From: Dinoroseobacter sp042096155
GTDB taxonomy: Bacteria; Pseudomonadota; Alphaproteobacteria; Rhodobacterales; Rhodobacteraceae
DNA length: 20,157 nt
NCBI GenBank assembly: GCA_042096155.1
Contig: JBELMC010000053.1
Coordinates: forward strand, 1-20,157
Direction of reading: 5' to 3'
Shown here: positions 7,991-15,432 of the stretch, piece by piece
Numbering within the stretch: position 1 is the first letter of the stretch
Layout: each line of letters starts with the position of its first letter
Made by a program: the position numbers and the translations under genes
The notes under the pieces: model-generated
Told to the model about the DNA's origin: nothing
Seen by the model: the letters and a program-made list of their open reading frames with translations, nothing else
Databases searched by the model: none

Positions 7991-8350
7991 TAAACTGGCA
8001 CGCATTGCCAGTGGGCGCGCAACCAAAATTTTCAGCCCATAGAGGATGTCCCATCGCTTTTTGCGGAAAAGACTAGCGAAATCAAATCCAACAAGCGATT
8101 GGCCGGTCTGGCCTTTGGCGCAACGCCGCTGAACGACCCAGCAGACGGCTTTGCGCCGCTCAAGGCCGCGCGGCCCAATCACAGCGTATTCAAGGCTTCC
8201 GAACCCGGATATATTCACCTAAACGTAACGTATCCGTCGCTAATGCAGGATGAAACAAAGCGCCGCGACCGTTTTGTGGCGATGCCACCTGCGTCTTATA
8301 TGATGCAAGCGGCGTTGGTACGTGTCAGTTCCCTTGGCTGTCAGGATTGA
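7991..8350 (+). pseudogene. possible decayed gene or 3' gene fragment, unknown
   Basis: One frame is open from a TAA at about 7990 to the TGA at 8348-8350, about 119 codons, with no clear start (TTG at 8099 is the first usual one). The translation looks natural (LAGLAFGATPLNDPADGFA and EPGYIHLNVTYPSLMQDE) and codon use resembles the neighbours. Upstream, about 7900-8040, other frames give protein-like stretches, for instance AGINWHALPVGAQPKF at about 7984-8031, that could continue into this frame after a frameshift. I do not recognise the family. It ends directly against the convergent FAD oxidoreductase stop. A remnant fits better than an intact gene, but a real gene with an unusual start is not excluded. 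Confidence 0.3.
7994..8012. repeat. 7-bp inverted repeat (hairpin)
   Basis: ACTGGCA-CGCAT-TGCCAGT is a perfect 7-bp stem with a 5-nt loop. It lies at the 5' edge of the possible decayed gene. No T-run follows, so a terminator role is not supported. Confidence 0.4.
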
Positions 8351-9562
8351 TCAAATGATTGCTGTTTCGACCAACGGGCGGTTTTGCGCAATCCGATCAT
8401 AGTGAAACGGTGTCATATCCAGCGTTTTGTACGTGCCATGAACCATGATTTCAGCGGTCCCGCGTCCCATGGCGGGGGCTTGCTGCAACCCGTGGCCCGA
8501 AAACCCGTTGAGAAAATAAAAATTTTCAACCACCGTATGAGGCCCCATGATCGCGTTTTGATCGAATGTGTTATAGGCGTAATGGCCAGCCCATTCCGAG
8601 GTCACTTTGATGGCTTCGAATTGCGGGATCCGGGCGGCGAGGATAGGCCAGACGTGATCTTGCCACAGACTGTGATCCATATCGAAATCGTCATAGGCCA
8701 CGGCCGGATCGATGGCGCTGTGGGCCCCACATTGATAGGTGCCTCCGCCATTTTCGCGCACATGCACTCCCGATGGATCAATAGTGAGCGGAAGGTCTTG
8801 GTCCAGGGGGGTTTCCGCCGAGAAAATCCACGAAAACCGTTTGCGCGGCTCAACTGGTACACTCAGCCCAGCCATCTTTGCTGTCTCTATCGCGCGAGGG
8901 CCTGACGCATTCAGCACTTTGCCACAAGCGATCACCTCTCCTGAGATCAACGTGACACTTTCAACCCGAGCGCCCGATGCGGATTTGGTCATCGCCACGA
9001 CCTCGTTGGTGACATATTCCACGCCATGTTCGCGCGCGGATTTGCGCCACCAGTCAAAAACGGCTGTGCCGTCCCAAAACCCTTCGTCAACCAAGTTAAT
9101 GGAGCCCAGGACAATGTCATCTACAGTGTAGAACGGGTAGGCCGCTTTGATCTGTTGCGGGGTCAACAATTCTGTAGCGGCCCCTGCAGCATTTTGAGTG
9201 ATACGGTTTTCGCGCAGTACGGTCGCAAAGGCCTCCGTGTCGGCCAGATACATGTATCCAAAGCTGTGAATTTTCAGATCAGGCACCCGATCGTCATTGT
9301 TCATGTAACGTCGCAAGTTTTTGACAAAATCAGCCGCAAATTGCGAGATCTGAACATTCAACTTGGCTGAAAACTGCTGTCGCATGCATGAATTTGTGTG
9401 CATGGTCGATGAAAACTGGTAGCTGGGGTCCTTTTCGATCACAAGCACTGTGCCATCGAAATCTGTGTCCTCTGACAAAAACCACGCAGCCGAAGACCCC
9501 ATAATCGCGCCCCCGACAATAACGATATCGTAGCTGGATTTTTGGGGGACGTGATGCAGCAT
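8351..9562 (-). CDS. DAO-family FAD-dependent oxidoreductase
   Basis: The 403-aa protein belongs to the D-amino-acid oxidase (DAO) flavoprotein family, close to the sarcosine and glycine oxidase-like enzymes common in Rhodobacteraceae. The N-terminal Rossmann motif is YDIVIVGGAIMGSSAAWFL (11-29), followed by the ribose-binding acid at the end of beta-2 (VLVIEKD, E43). The C-terminal FAD-binding portion includes GPHTVVENFYFLNGFSGHG with the final glycine-rich turn. Expected chemistry is oxidation of an amine or amino acid with transfer of electrons to oxygen or a partner; the substrate is unknown. The central glycine of GxGxxG is replaced by Ala19, which is also common in this subgroup. GGAG lies about 10 nt before the ATG. 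No cofactor-partner subunits (soxG-like) flank it, and it converges on the unassigned ORF at 7991-8350. Confidence 0.9.
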   Translation of the reverse strand: MLHHVPQKSSYDIVIVGGAIMGSSAAWFLSEDTDFDGTVLVIEKDPSYQFSSTMHTNSCMRQQFSAKLNVQISQFAADFVKNLRRYMNNDDRVPDLKIHSFGYMYLADTEAFATVLRENRITQNAAGAATELLTPQQIKAAYPFYTVDDIVLGSINLVDEGFWDGTAVFDWWRKSAREHGVEYVTNEVVAMTKSASGARVESVTLISGEVIACGKVLNASGPRAIETAKMAGLSVPVEPRKRFSWIFSAETPLDQDLPLTIDPSGVHVRENGGGTYQCGAHSAIDPAVAYDDFDMDHSLWQDHVWPILAARIPQFEAIKVTSEWAGHYAYNTFDQNAIMGPHTVVENFYFLNGFSGHGLQQAPAMGRGTAEIMVHGTYKTLDMTPFHYDRIAQNRPLVETAII

Positions 9563-9827
9563 CGGATCTGATCTCCAGGGCCACCAGGGGCATGAACACA
9601 GATTTGGCCCCCGGAATGAACCGGTAACATCGCACCGGCATCTCTTGCATCAGCAATTTAGGCTGCGTTTTCGCTTTCGTACAAGGCCTTATTGAGCTTT
9701 GTTTTGCATCTTATGGCCAGATTTTGCCACATGACGATCTGCGCTTTCTGTTCCCTGCGGTCCAGTAAAACAGGCGCTCGTTTCCCCAAAAAAAGTAACA
9801 GATTTGAATAAGGTACCACCAAGGTTT
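9563..9827. other. non-coding stretch upstream of the oxidoreductase
   Basis: No gene is supported between the oxidoreductase start and the end of the transposase remnant. It should hold the oxidoreductase promoter, but no clear elements were identified. Confidence 0.4.
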
Positions 9828-10510
9828 TCATTTTTCAGCATTGATGCGTTGATTGTATTTTCTTGTCATGTCCGGGTTTGCGCATGCAGCCACACGCGCT
9901 GGCCTATTCAGAGCTTTGCGCAGTTGTGCCCGACCAGTCTGTATTCTTGCGTTTCCCGGCCATTTCTCCCAACTTTGAGAGACTGGGGCCGGTCCGGCCA
10001 GTCTGGCGGCCTGCTTGTGGTCCATGCCGCTGATCTCAGGCATGTCGATCAAAAGCGTTATGGCCGTCAGCTGACCGATCCCCGGTATACCGGCAGGAAC
10101 GGCGACCATATGAGGCAATGTTACATCTCGGCTAGACAAGTTGCTTTGGACTTTTTTTACTCTGTTCCATGTCTTTGGCGAGCTGTCTCAATCGGCGCTT
10201 TAAGATCGTTTGAACAGAGCCAACGGATACAGTCGCCAATCGTGCTCGCGCAGCGGTTTGAACTTTGATCAGCGCCCACCGTGCCGCGCGTAACTCCCGC
10301 ATATCATGCTATTCTGAGGTCGCTTGCATTTGCGGCGACAAATCGAGAGCGACCCCCATTTTGGTGCGCATGACGGCATCGACGCGATCTGTTTTGGCAA
10401 GCTTTCCGATCGCTTGCGTAAAACGCTGTTCTTGTTTAGGGGCACATTGGTAAACGGAACAGATGTTTCAGCCAAATCTATCTCCAAGCCGCGATGCTAG
10501 GCGCCTTGAA
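9828..10510 (-). pseudogene. decayed IS110-family transposase
   Basis: Reading the - strand and switching frames gives a coherent IS110 transposase lacking its N-terminus. In order: HRGLEIDLAETSVPFTN preceded by a TAG where the family usually has Tyr (about 10505-10440); after a frame change QRFTQAIGKLAKTDRVDA with the hallmark KTDRxDA (about 10420-10365); a stop (TAG at 10311-10309) before HDMRELRAARWALIKVQTAA; a helical linker to about 10145; another frame change near 10140; then the C-terminal transposase_20 domain IPGIGQLTAITLLIDMPEI and AARLAGPAPVSQSWEKWPG, ending at 9828. At least two stops and two frameshifts make it non-functional. No terminal repeats were found, as expected for this family, which lacks classic inverted repeats. 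The family assignment rests on remembered motif order, not on a search. Confidence 0.82.
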
Positions 10511-11078
10511 CCTGCCTTGGTTTTGTGCGGCCTCAAGGGCTGGTTTCGACCCCAACCCATCAGCGCCGAGGCCTTGAGCCGCTCATTGCTTGGCCCAACC
10601 CGCCGCATCCCTTTTTGCAAAACCAAGTCCAAAACCGCCCCTCCGACCCGGCCCAGAACTACAGACCCGTCTGGTCAGATTGGGGCTCGGCGGATTTTGC
10701 ATGGGCCTTGGGGTATTTTCGCGCGCAGGATGGGCAGTTCGCAGCTGATCAGACGTCCTTCTGGTGCTGCAAAGTCGCATGATTTCACCCGCGAGAATAC
10801 CCATTCTCAAAAAGGGTTCGGTCTGTTAACCTTGACCAAATCGTTGCAAAGCTGCCCGCTATGAACATCACTCACTATATCGCCGAGACCGACGGCAGAA
10901 ATGCCATTGCCGCCATTTGGTTCCAGCCGAAGGGGCGAAAGTCGCCCAGAGTGTTTGATGTTGCCAAGGATAGGTTTGACCCGAATGAGGCAGCTGAGTT
11001 TTCGGGGGCGTCTGAATCACAGATGACCCGATGGCTGCTTGCGCGATCAAAACCGTTCTCTGGGTGACGACGCCCCGT
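10511..11078. other. gene-poor stretch between IS110 remnant and phnM
   Basis: About 570 bp with no convincing gene. The open frames here (for example 10525-10782 and 10861-11067 on the + strand) have irregular composition and no recognisable motif. It could be the unreadable 5' part of the insertion element plus flanking DNA. No terminator with a T-run is seen after phnM. Confidence 0.45.
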
Positions 11079-12221
11079 TCAGCCAATCTTTTGTCCTTGG
11101 CTCCACACCCCACGCAGAAGGGGCGCCGCTTCGGTTTGGCGAACGCGCAGGACATCACCCCGCATTCCAACCTTTAGAACACCGCGATCGTCAAGGCGCG
11201 CGGCTTGCGCCGGGTTGCGTGTCACGGTTGCAATTGCGCGTGGCAGATCATCCCAGATTCGCGCGAGGTGGAAAGCGGACAGCAAAAGCGCTGACGGAAC
11301 ATAGTCAGAGGAGACGATGTCCAGTAGGTCCTGCCGAGCCAGATCTTCAGCGGCAACATTGCCGGAGTGCGACCCACCGCGGATCAGGTTCGGCGCACCC
11401 ATCATCACGGCAATACCCTGTTCCCGGCAGGCCTGGGCGGCCTCGACCGTCGTTGGGAATTCCGCAAAATCAACGCCATTTCTGGCTGAGGTCGCGACAT
11501 GCTGTGCTGTTGTGTCATCATGGCTGGCCAGCACCGCGCCCAAACGGGCCGCCTCTGTGATCGCGCCTTTTTCGTGCGTGGCACCGAACCGCTTCTGGAG
11601 GCCGAGCAGGTTTTGCACATGCTCGGCAAATTCGGCATCATTCATACCACGCTTTTTGGCGACATAGGTCTTGAGCGCCGCCAGATCGCGGAATTGCCGT
11701 TGTCCGGGTGTGTGGTCCATCAGGCTGACAATGCCGACGCGATCTTGCGCGCCAAAGGCCGCCAGTTCTTCCAGCAAGGTTTCAGAGCAGATCTCTGCGC
11801 GCAGGTGCAGGAAGTGGCTGATCTTGAACATGCCTTGCGCGCGCGCGGCCAAAAGCTCGTCGGCCAGTTTGCGCGCGTAGTCGATATACCGCCCTTTGCC
11901 GGAATGGATAGAGCCGACGCGCATGGCATCAAACACCGTGGTGATTCCGGTGGAGGCCAGTTCAGCATCATGGGCAAGAAGGGCGGGCAGGTGGGGCCAA
12001 TCGACTTCGGGGCGCGGCTCGATATGGCGCTCGACATTGTCGGTGTGTAACTCCACCAGACCCGGCAGAACCAGATCGCGTTCGCAATCCACAGCGCCTG
12101 TCGGGACGTTGTCGCCTTGCGTGATCGCGGAAATGACGCCCGCTTCGATCGTGATGGCCCCAAGCGCTGTCCGATCTGGCAAAACAAGCTGGGCATTGGC
12201 AAGACACAGGTCAGCTGACAC
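11079..12221 (-). CDS. phnM: alpha-D-ribose 1-methylphosphonate 5-triphosphate diphosphatase PhnM
   Basis: PhnM is an amidohydrolase-superfamily enzyme that removes pyrophosphate from ribose 1-methylphosphonate 5-triphosphate, giving the 5-phosphate substrate of C-P lyase. The sequence has the N-terminal beta domain, then LVLPGLVELHTDNVERH with the HxD metal ligands and the TDN/ERH signature typical of PhnM, DHTPGQRQ, LASHDD and a C-terminal GVLKVGMRGDVLRV segment. With the GTG start at 12221 it is 380 aa, matching E. coli PhnM (378); an ATG at 12272 would add 17 residues unlike the family N-terminus and would overlap the neighbouring start. Neither start has a strong ribosome binding site. 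It is cut off from the phnG-N operon by the oppositely oriented DUF1045 gene, so it needs its own promoter. Confidence 0.93.
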   Translation of the reverse strand: MSADLCLANAQLVLPDRTALGAITIEAGVISAITQGDNVPTGAVDCERDLVLPGLVELHTDNVERHIEPRPEVDWPHLPALLAHDAELASTGITTVFDAMRVGSIHSGKGRYIDYARKLADELLAARAQGMFKISHFLHLRAEICSETLLEELAAFGAQDRVGIVSLMDHTPGQRQFRDLAALKTYVAKKRGMNDAEFAEHVQNLLGLQKRFGATHEKGAITEAARLGAVLASHDDTTAQHVATSARNGVDFAEFPTTVEAAQACREQGIAVMMGAPNLIRGGSHSGNVAAEDLARQDLLDIVSSDYVPSALLLSAFHLARIWDDLPRAIATVTRNPAQAARLDDRGVLKVGMRGDVLRVRQTEAAPLLRGVWSQGQKIG

Positions 12222-12231
12222 CTGAGTGTCA
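12216..12231. promoter_or_regulatory. inverted repeat in the phnM/DUF1045 divergent region
   Basis: TGACAC-CTGA-GTGTCA has perfect 6-bp arms around a 4-nt centre. It covers the likely phnM GTG start and lies 40 bp upstream of the DUF1045 ATG. It could be an operator controlling both genes. It does not fit a Pho box: the nearby TGTCA repeats (12227 and 12240) are 13 bp apart instead of 11. Confidence 0.35.
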
Positions 12232-12270
12232 CATGTGTTTGTCAAAGATGATGCAGAAAAGGGGGAATTC

Positions 12271-12942
12271 ATGTCATACGCTCGTTTCGCAATTTACTAT
12301 GTGCCGCCTGACGGCCCGCTGGCGGATTTCGGCGCGAATTGGCTCGGCTGGGATGTTGTGACGGGACGTGAGGTGTCCAGGCTCGGTGTGCCCGGTTTGC
12401 ATGACATCACGATGACACCGCGCAAATACGGCTTTCATGGAACCCTGAAACCGCCCTTCCGTTTGAAAGAGGGGCAAACGCCTGAGGCTCTTGAAGCGGC
12501 TGTTTCCGACTTGGCGGCTGCGCTTTCGCCTGCGGTTTGTGATGGGTTGAAGCTGACGCAATTGGGCCGGTTTCTGGCGTTCACGCCCTTTGGGCCACTC
12601 GACGGCTTGAAACGTATCGCCGCAGGTTGCGTGCGCGATCTTGACGGGTTTCGCGCGCCGGCGGGCGAGGCAGAGCTTGCGCGGCGGCGCAAGGCGGGGC
12701 TGAGCCCCCGGCAAGAGACGTTGCTGGCGCAGTGGGGCTACCCTTACGTCTTCGAGGAGTTCCGGTTTCATCTCACACTCTCGGACCGGTTGCCCCAAGA
12801 GGACGTTCGCGGTTGGACAGACATTTTGCAAGGTCACCTTCCGGATTTGCCCGCGCCTTTTGTCGTAGATCAGATCGCTCTGTGTGGCGAACGGCAAGAT
12901 GGGCGCTTTGAGCTGGTGCATCGCTACACGCTCACCGGCTGA
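12271..12942 (+). CDS. DUF1045 phosphonate-cluster protein (2H phosphoesterase-like)
   Basis: This is the DUF1045 protein repeatedly found in C-P lyase clusters (annotated as a putative phosphonate metabolism protein). The 223-aa sequence has two H-x-T motifs, in GFHGTLKPPF (H56, T58) and FRFHLTLSDR (H167, T169), which define the 2H phosphoesterase (LigT-like) superfamily. These hydrolyse cyclic phosphodiesters. Since no PhnP is encoded in view, it is a good candidate for opening 5-phosphoribosyl 1,2-cyclic phosphate to ribose 1,5-bisphosphate, the substrate of PhnN; this is inference. The ATG at 12271 is chosen because AAAAGGGGG lies just upstream; a GTG at 12226 is in frame but less likely. 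It runs against the operon direction, diverges from phnM, and its last 19 bp overlap the 3' end of phnN on the other strand. Confidence 0.85.
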   Translation: MSYARFAIYYVPPDGPLADFGANWLGWDVVTGREVSRLGVPGLHDITMTPRKYGFHGTLKPPFRLKEGQTPEALEAAVSDLAAALSPAVCDGLKLTQLGRFLAFTPFGPLDGLKRIAAGCVRDLDGFRAPAGEAELARRRKAGLSPRQETLLAQWGYPYVFEEFRFHLTLSDRLPQEDVRGWTDILQGHLPDLPAPFVVDQIALCGERQDGRFELVHRYTLTG

Positions 12943-13469
12943 AGCAGCCGTGCCGCGCGCGCGATTGTCTGATCCAGCGGCCCGTCATTGGAAAGCGTGA
13001 TGACGTCCAGACCTGCCGGGAGCGGTTTTGCTGCCTCGGCCAGGCGTTTGGCAATATCGGCCTCGGACTCGCGGCCCCGTGCCCTCAATCGGGTCGCCAA
13101 CGTCTTCGGCTCGGCCGTAATGTTCAGGATGACGAAGTTGGGGAATGCATCTGCCCCGGCCTGAAGTGCCTTTCGCGAGAAGTTGGCAAGGCAGTCGGTC
13201 CCCTTGTTCAACTGGTATCTCACGGTTTGCGGAATGCCATAGAACAACCCATGCGCGCCCCAATGGACGGCGAATGCACCACCGCTGGCCAGATCCTTAA
13301 ACTGCGGCTCAGAGACAGCGTCGTAATCTTCGCCACCCAATTCTGGCGCGCGCGTGATGACACGCCGAACAAGATGTAGTTTCGGCATGACCTCAGCCAC
13401 GCCTTGCATCACGCTGTCCTTGCCGACACCGGATGGGCCAACAACTGCGATCAGGCGGCCCTCGGTCAT
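12924..13469 (-). CDS. phnN: ribose 1,5-bisphosphate phosphokinase PhnN
   Basis: The 181-aa product (E. coli PhnN 185) is a P-loop kinase of the guanylate-kinase-like fold. It has Walker A GPSGVGKD (11-18), a VRRVITR segment where nucleotide-monophosphate kinases bind substrate, and an Arg-rich lid (RLRARGRES). It phosphorylates ribose 1,5-bisphosphate to PRPP, the last step of the C-P lyase pathway, feeding carbon back into nucleotide synthesis. The start overlaps the phnL stop by ATGA (13469-13466), implying coupled translation. It is the last gene of the - strand operon; its 3' end overlaps the convergent DUF1045 gene. Confidence 0.93.
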   Translation of the reverse strand: MTEGRLIAVVGPSGVGKDSVMQGVAEVMPKLHLVRRVITRAPELGGEDYDAVSEPQFKDLASGGAFAVHWGAHGLFYGIPQTVRYQLNKGTDCLANFSRKALQAGADAFPNFVILNITAEPKTLATRLRARGRESEADIAKRLAEAAKPLPAGLDVITLSNDGPLDQTIARAARLLQPVSV

Positions 13470-14188
13470 GCCGCAGACTCTTTGGGTTGACCTACCACGT
13501 CGCTGCCTGAGGACATGCCGGGCGTAAAGGCGCTGACGTCGATTTCGCGATCACACACACGGGCGCGTGCGGCCTCGTCGTGGAAAATGCCTATGATCGC
13601 CGCACCACGGGCTTTGGCCTCTTCAATCAAGGACAACACGACTTCGCGGTTGGTCGCATCCAGACTCGCCGTGGGCTCGTCCAACAGCATCGACGGATAT
13701 GCGTGGGCAAAACCGCGCGCGATGTTGACCCGTTGCTGCTCGCCGCCTGAGAAGGTTGTCGGGGACAGAGTCCAGAGCCGCTGAGGAATGTTGAGCTGCG
13801 CTAGCAAGTCTTGGGCTCTGGCTTGGGCGTCCTCAGGTGGCACGCCCAGGGCCCGCAAGGGGTCCGCGACCACATCCAGCGTCGAGACGCGCGGAACGAC
13901 CCGCAAGAATTGGCTGACATAGCCCAGCACCTCGCGGCGCAGGGCAATGATCTCACGGGGTTCTGCCTGTACGATGTCCACACCGCCAATGCAGATCGAT
14001 CCCGCTTGCGACAGGTAATTGCCGTAGATCATTCGCATCAGGGTCGATTTGCCCGCACCCGAAGCCCCGGTCAGCGCAACGCACTCCCCGGGGGCTACGG
14101 AGAAGGACACATCGCTGATGACTTCAATCACAGCGCTGCCCTGATTGTGCAGGGTGAAGGTTTTCGAGACGGTTTGAAGTTCAATCAT
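13466..14188 (-). CDS. phnL: C-P lyase system ABC-type ATPase PhnL
   Basis: The 240-aa product is an ABC ATPase with Walker A GASGAGKST (41-49), Q-loop region GYVSQFLRVVPR, signature FSGGEQQR (147-154) and Walker B MLLDEP (167-172) followed by the D-loop SLD and an H-loop FHDE. SQFLRVVPRV is characteristic of PhnL. It is thought to work with PhnK on the PhnGHIJ core complex rather than in transport, as no membrane subunit is attached. The start at 14188 is preferred: it makes an ATGA overlap with the acetyltransferase stop and has AAGGAAGG 7 nt upstream, although ATGs at 14194 and 14209 are in frame. E. coli PhnL is 226 aa. Confidence 0.94.
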   Translation of the reverse strand: MIELQTVSKTFTLHNQGSAVIEVISDVSFSVAPGECVALTGASGAGKSTLMRMIYGNYLSQAGSICIGGVDIVQAEPREIIALRREVLGYVSQFLRVVPRVSTLDVVADPLRALGVPPEDAQARAQDLLAQLNIPQRLWTLSPTTFSGGEQQRVNIARGFAHAYPSMLLDEPTASLDATNREVVLSLIEEAKARGAAIIGIFHDEAARARVCDREIDVSAFTPGMSSGSDVVGQPKESAA

Positions 14189-14646
14189 GCGCATGCCTTC
14201 CTTGGCCAATCGAATTGGCGTAGCAACTCGCCCTGTTGGCCGCCTGTTCGTTTAAACAGGGTTGCGGCTGGCTCTTCCGGGAAATCTGTTGTTGCCCAGA
14301 CTTCGATCGGTGCTTTGCCAAGTTGCCGTGCTGTCTTTGTAAAAGCCTCTACAAGCTCCGTCCCAATGCCGACTCTGCGACAGTCAAAGGTGACCAAAAG
14401 ATCGTCCAGCATTATTGAATCGCCTTGGGCGACAGCATTCGGAAAGCGCCATCCAAGAGCCAGACCCACCACACTTCCGTCTTGACGGGCGATCACAAGG
14501 ATGGACCCGTGGTGCGAAAGGACGCGTTGTATCTGCGCGCAGTCTGGCAATTCCGATTTCCGCCAACGCTCAGGCAAGGCGGCGACTAAGAACGCGGCGA
14601 CATCTTGGCAATCCTCATAAGTTGCTTGGGTGATTTGGACTGTCAT
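14185..14646 (-). CDS. GNAT acetyltransferase in the phn operon
   Basis: The 153-aa product has the GCN5-related N-acetyltransferase layout. There is an N-terminal beta-alpha part with TQATYEDCQDVAAFL, a central strand GSILVIARQDGSVVGLALG, the strand IMLDDLLV and the acetyl-CoA loop CRRVGIGTELVEAF in place of the canonical Q/RxxGxG/A, then LGKAPIEVWATTDF and ATLFKRTGG near the end. It sits between phnK (3-bp gap) and phnL (ATGA overlap), so it is co-translated with the C-P lyase genes. E. coli has a GNAT enzyme, PhnO, that acetylates aminoalkylphosphonates; a similar role in modifying or detoxifying phosphonate substrates is plausible but not shown, and I do not assign phnO. Confidence 0.83.
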   Translation of the reverse strand: MTVQITQATYEDCQDVAAFLVAALPERWRKSELPDCAQIQRVLSHHGSILVIARQDGSVVGLALGWRFPNAVAQGDSIMLDDLLVTFDCRRVGIGTELVEAFTKTARQLGKAPIEVWATTDFPEEPAATLFKRTGGQQGELLRQFDWPRKACA

Positions 14647-14649
14647 CGC

Positions 14650-15432
14650 TCACACCTGCAAAACGGAAGAGACAAGAAGTTGGGAATAGGCGTGTTGCGG
14701 ATCGTCAAGCACCTGATCAGTCAGGCCTGCCTCAACCACCCGGCCCGATTTCATCACCATCAGCCGGTCAGCCAGCAAACGCACCACCGCAAGGTCGTGG
14801 GTGACGATGATCGCCGACAACCCCATGTCACGCACCAATCCACGCAGCAGGTCCAGCAGCCGTGCCTGCACCGAGACATCAAGGCCCCCGGTCGGTTCAT
14901 CCATGAACACCAGACGCGGTCCTGTCACCAGATTGCGCGCGATCTGCAGGCGTTGCTGCATGCCGCCGGAAAAGGTTGTGGGGCGGTCGTCGACACGGTC
15001 AGCATCAATCTCGACCCGCTCCAGCCAGTCTGTGGCCTTGCCACGAATACCGCCATAATGCCGTTCGCCCACAGCCATCAAACGCTCGCCAACATTGCCG
15101 CCAGCTGAAACGCCCATACGTAGCCCATCGCGGGCGTGTTGGTGGACGAACGCCCAGTCCGTTCGCCCGAGCATCCGGCGCTCTGGCTCTGACATGGTGA
15201 CGGTGTCTTTGGGCCCATCGGCGCGGGTGTCGAACACGACCTGCCCAGCATCTGGTGCCAGATGCCCCGCCATGCAGTTCAACAGAGTCGACTTGCCCGA
15301 GCCGCTTTCGCCAACGATGCCCATCACCTCACCGGGATAGAGATCAAAGGACACATCTGTGCAGCCTATGTGGGCTCCGTAGGATTTGGAAATTCCCTGA
15401 ACCGACAAAAGCGGGGTGAGATCTGCGCTCAT
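14650..15432 (-). CDS. phnK: C-P lyase system ABC-type ATPase PhnK
   Basis: The 260-aa protein (E. coli PhnK 252) has Walker A GESGSGKST (41-49), a Q-loop replaced by the PhnK-type FVHQHARDGLRMG (95-107), signature FSGGMQQR (154-161), Walker B LVFMDEP (174-180) and H-loop VTHD. The HQHARDGLRM sequence is diagnostic for PhnK. PhnK binds the PhnGHIJ core through PhnJ and is needed for C-P bond cleavage in vivo. The start at 15432 is chosen because it forms an ATGA overlap with the phnJ stop; a longer frame to 15531 would lie inside phnJ and add 33 residues unlike the family. Confidence 0.95.
   Translation of the reverse strand: MSADLTPLLSVQGISKSYGAHIGCTDVSFDLYPGEVMGIVGESGSGKSTLLNCMAGHLAPDAGQVVFDTRADGPKDTVTMSEPERRMLGRTDWAFVHQHARDGLRMGVSAGGNVGERLMAVGERHYGGIRGKATDWLERVEIDADRVDDRPTTFSGGMQQRLQIARNLVTGPRLVFMDEPTGGLDVSVQARLLDLLRGLVRDMGLSAIIVTHDLAVVRLLADRLMVMKSGRVVEAGLTDQVLDDPQHAYSQLLVSSVLQV

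Noticed and set aside
9804..10268. 154-codon + strand ORF
   Set aside because: It is the reverse of the IS110 transposase remnant; the - strand reading has recognisable domains, this one does not.
10861..11067. 68-codon + strand ORF next to phnM
   Set aside because: No motif, no ribosome binding site and irregular composition; it lies in the decayed stretch.
12227..12244. Pho box (TGTCA repeats) upstream of DUF1045
   Set aside because: The two TGTCA copies are 13 bp apart; PhoB half-sites repeat every 11 bp, and the flanks do not match.
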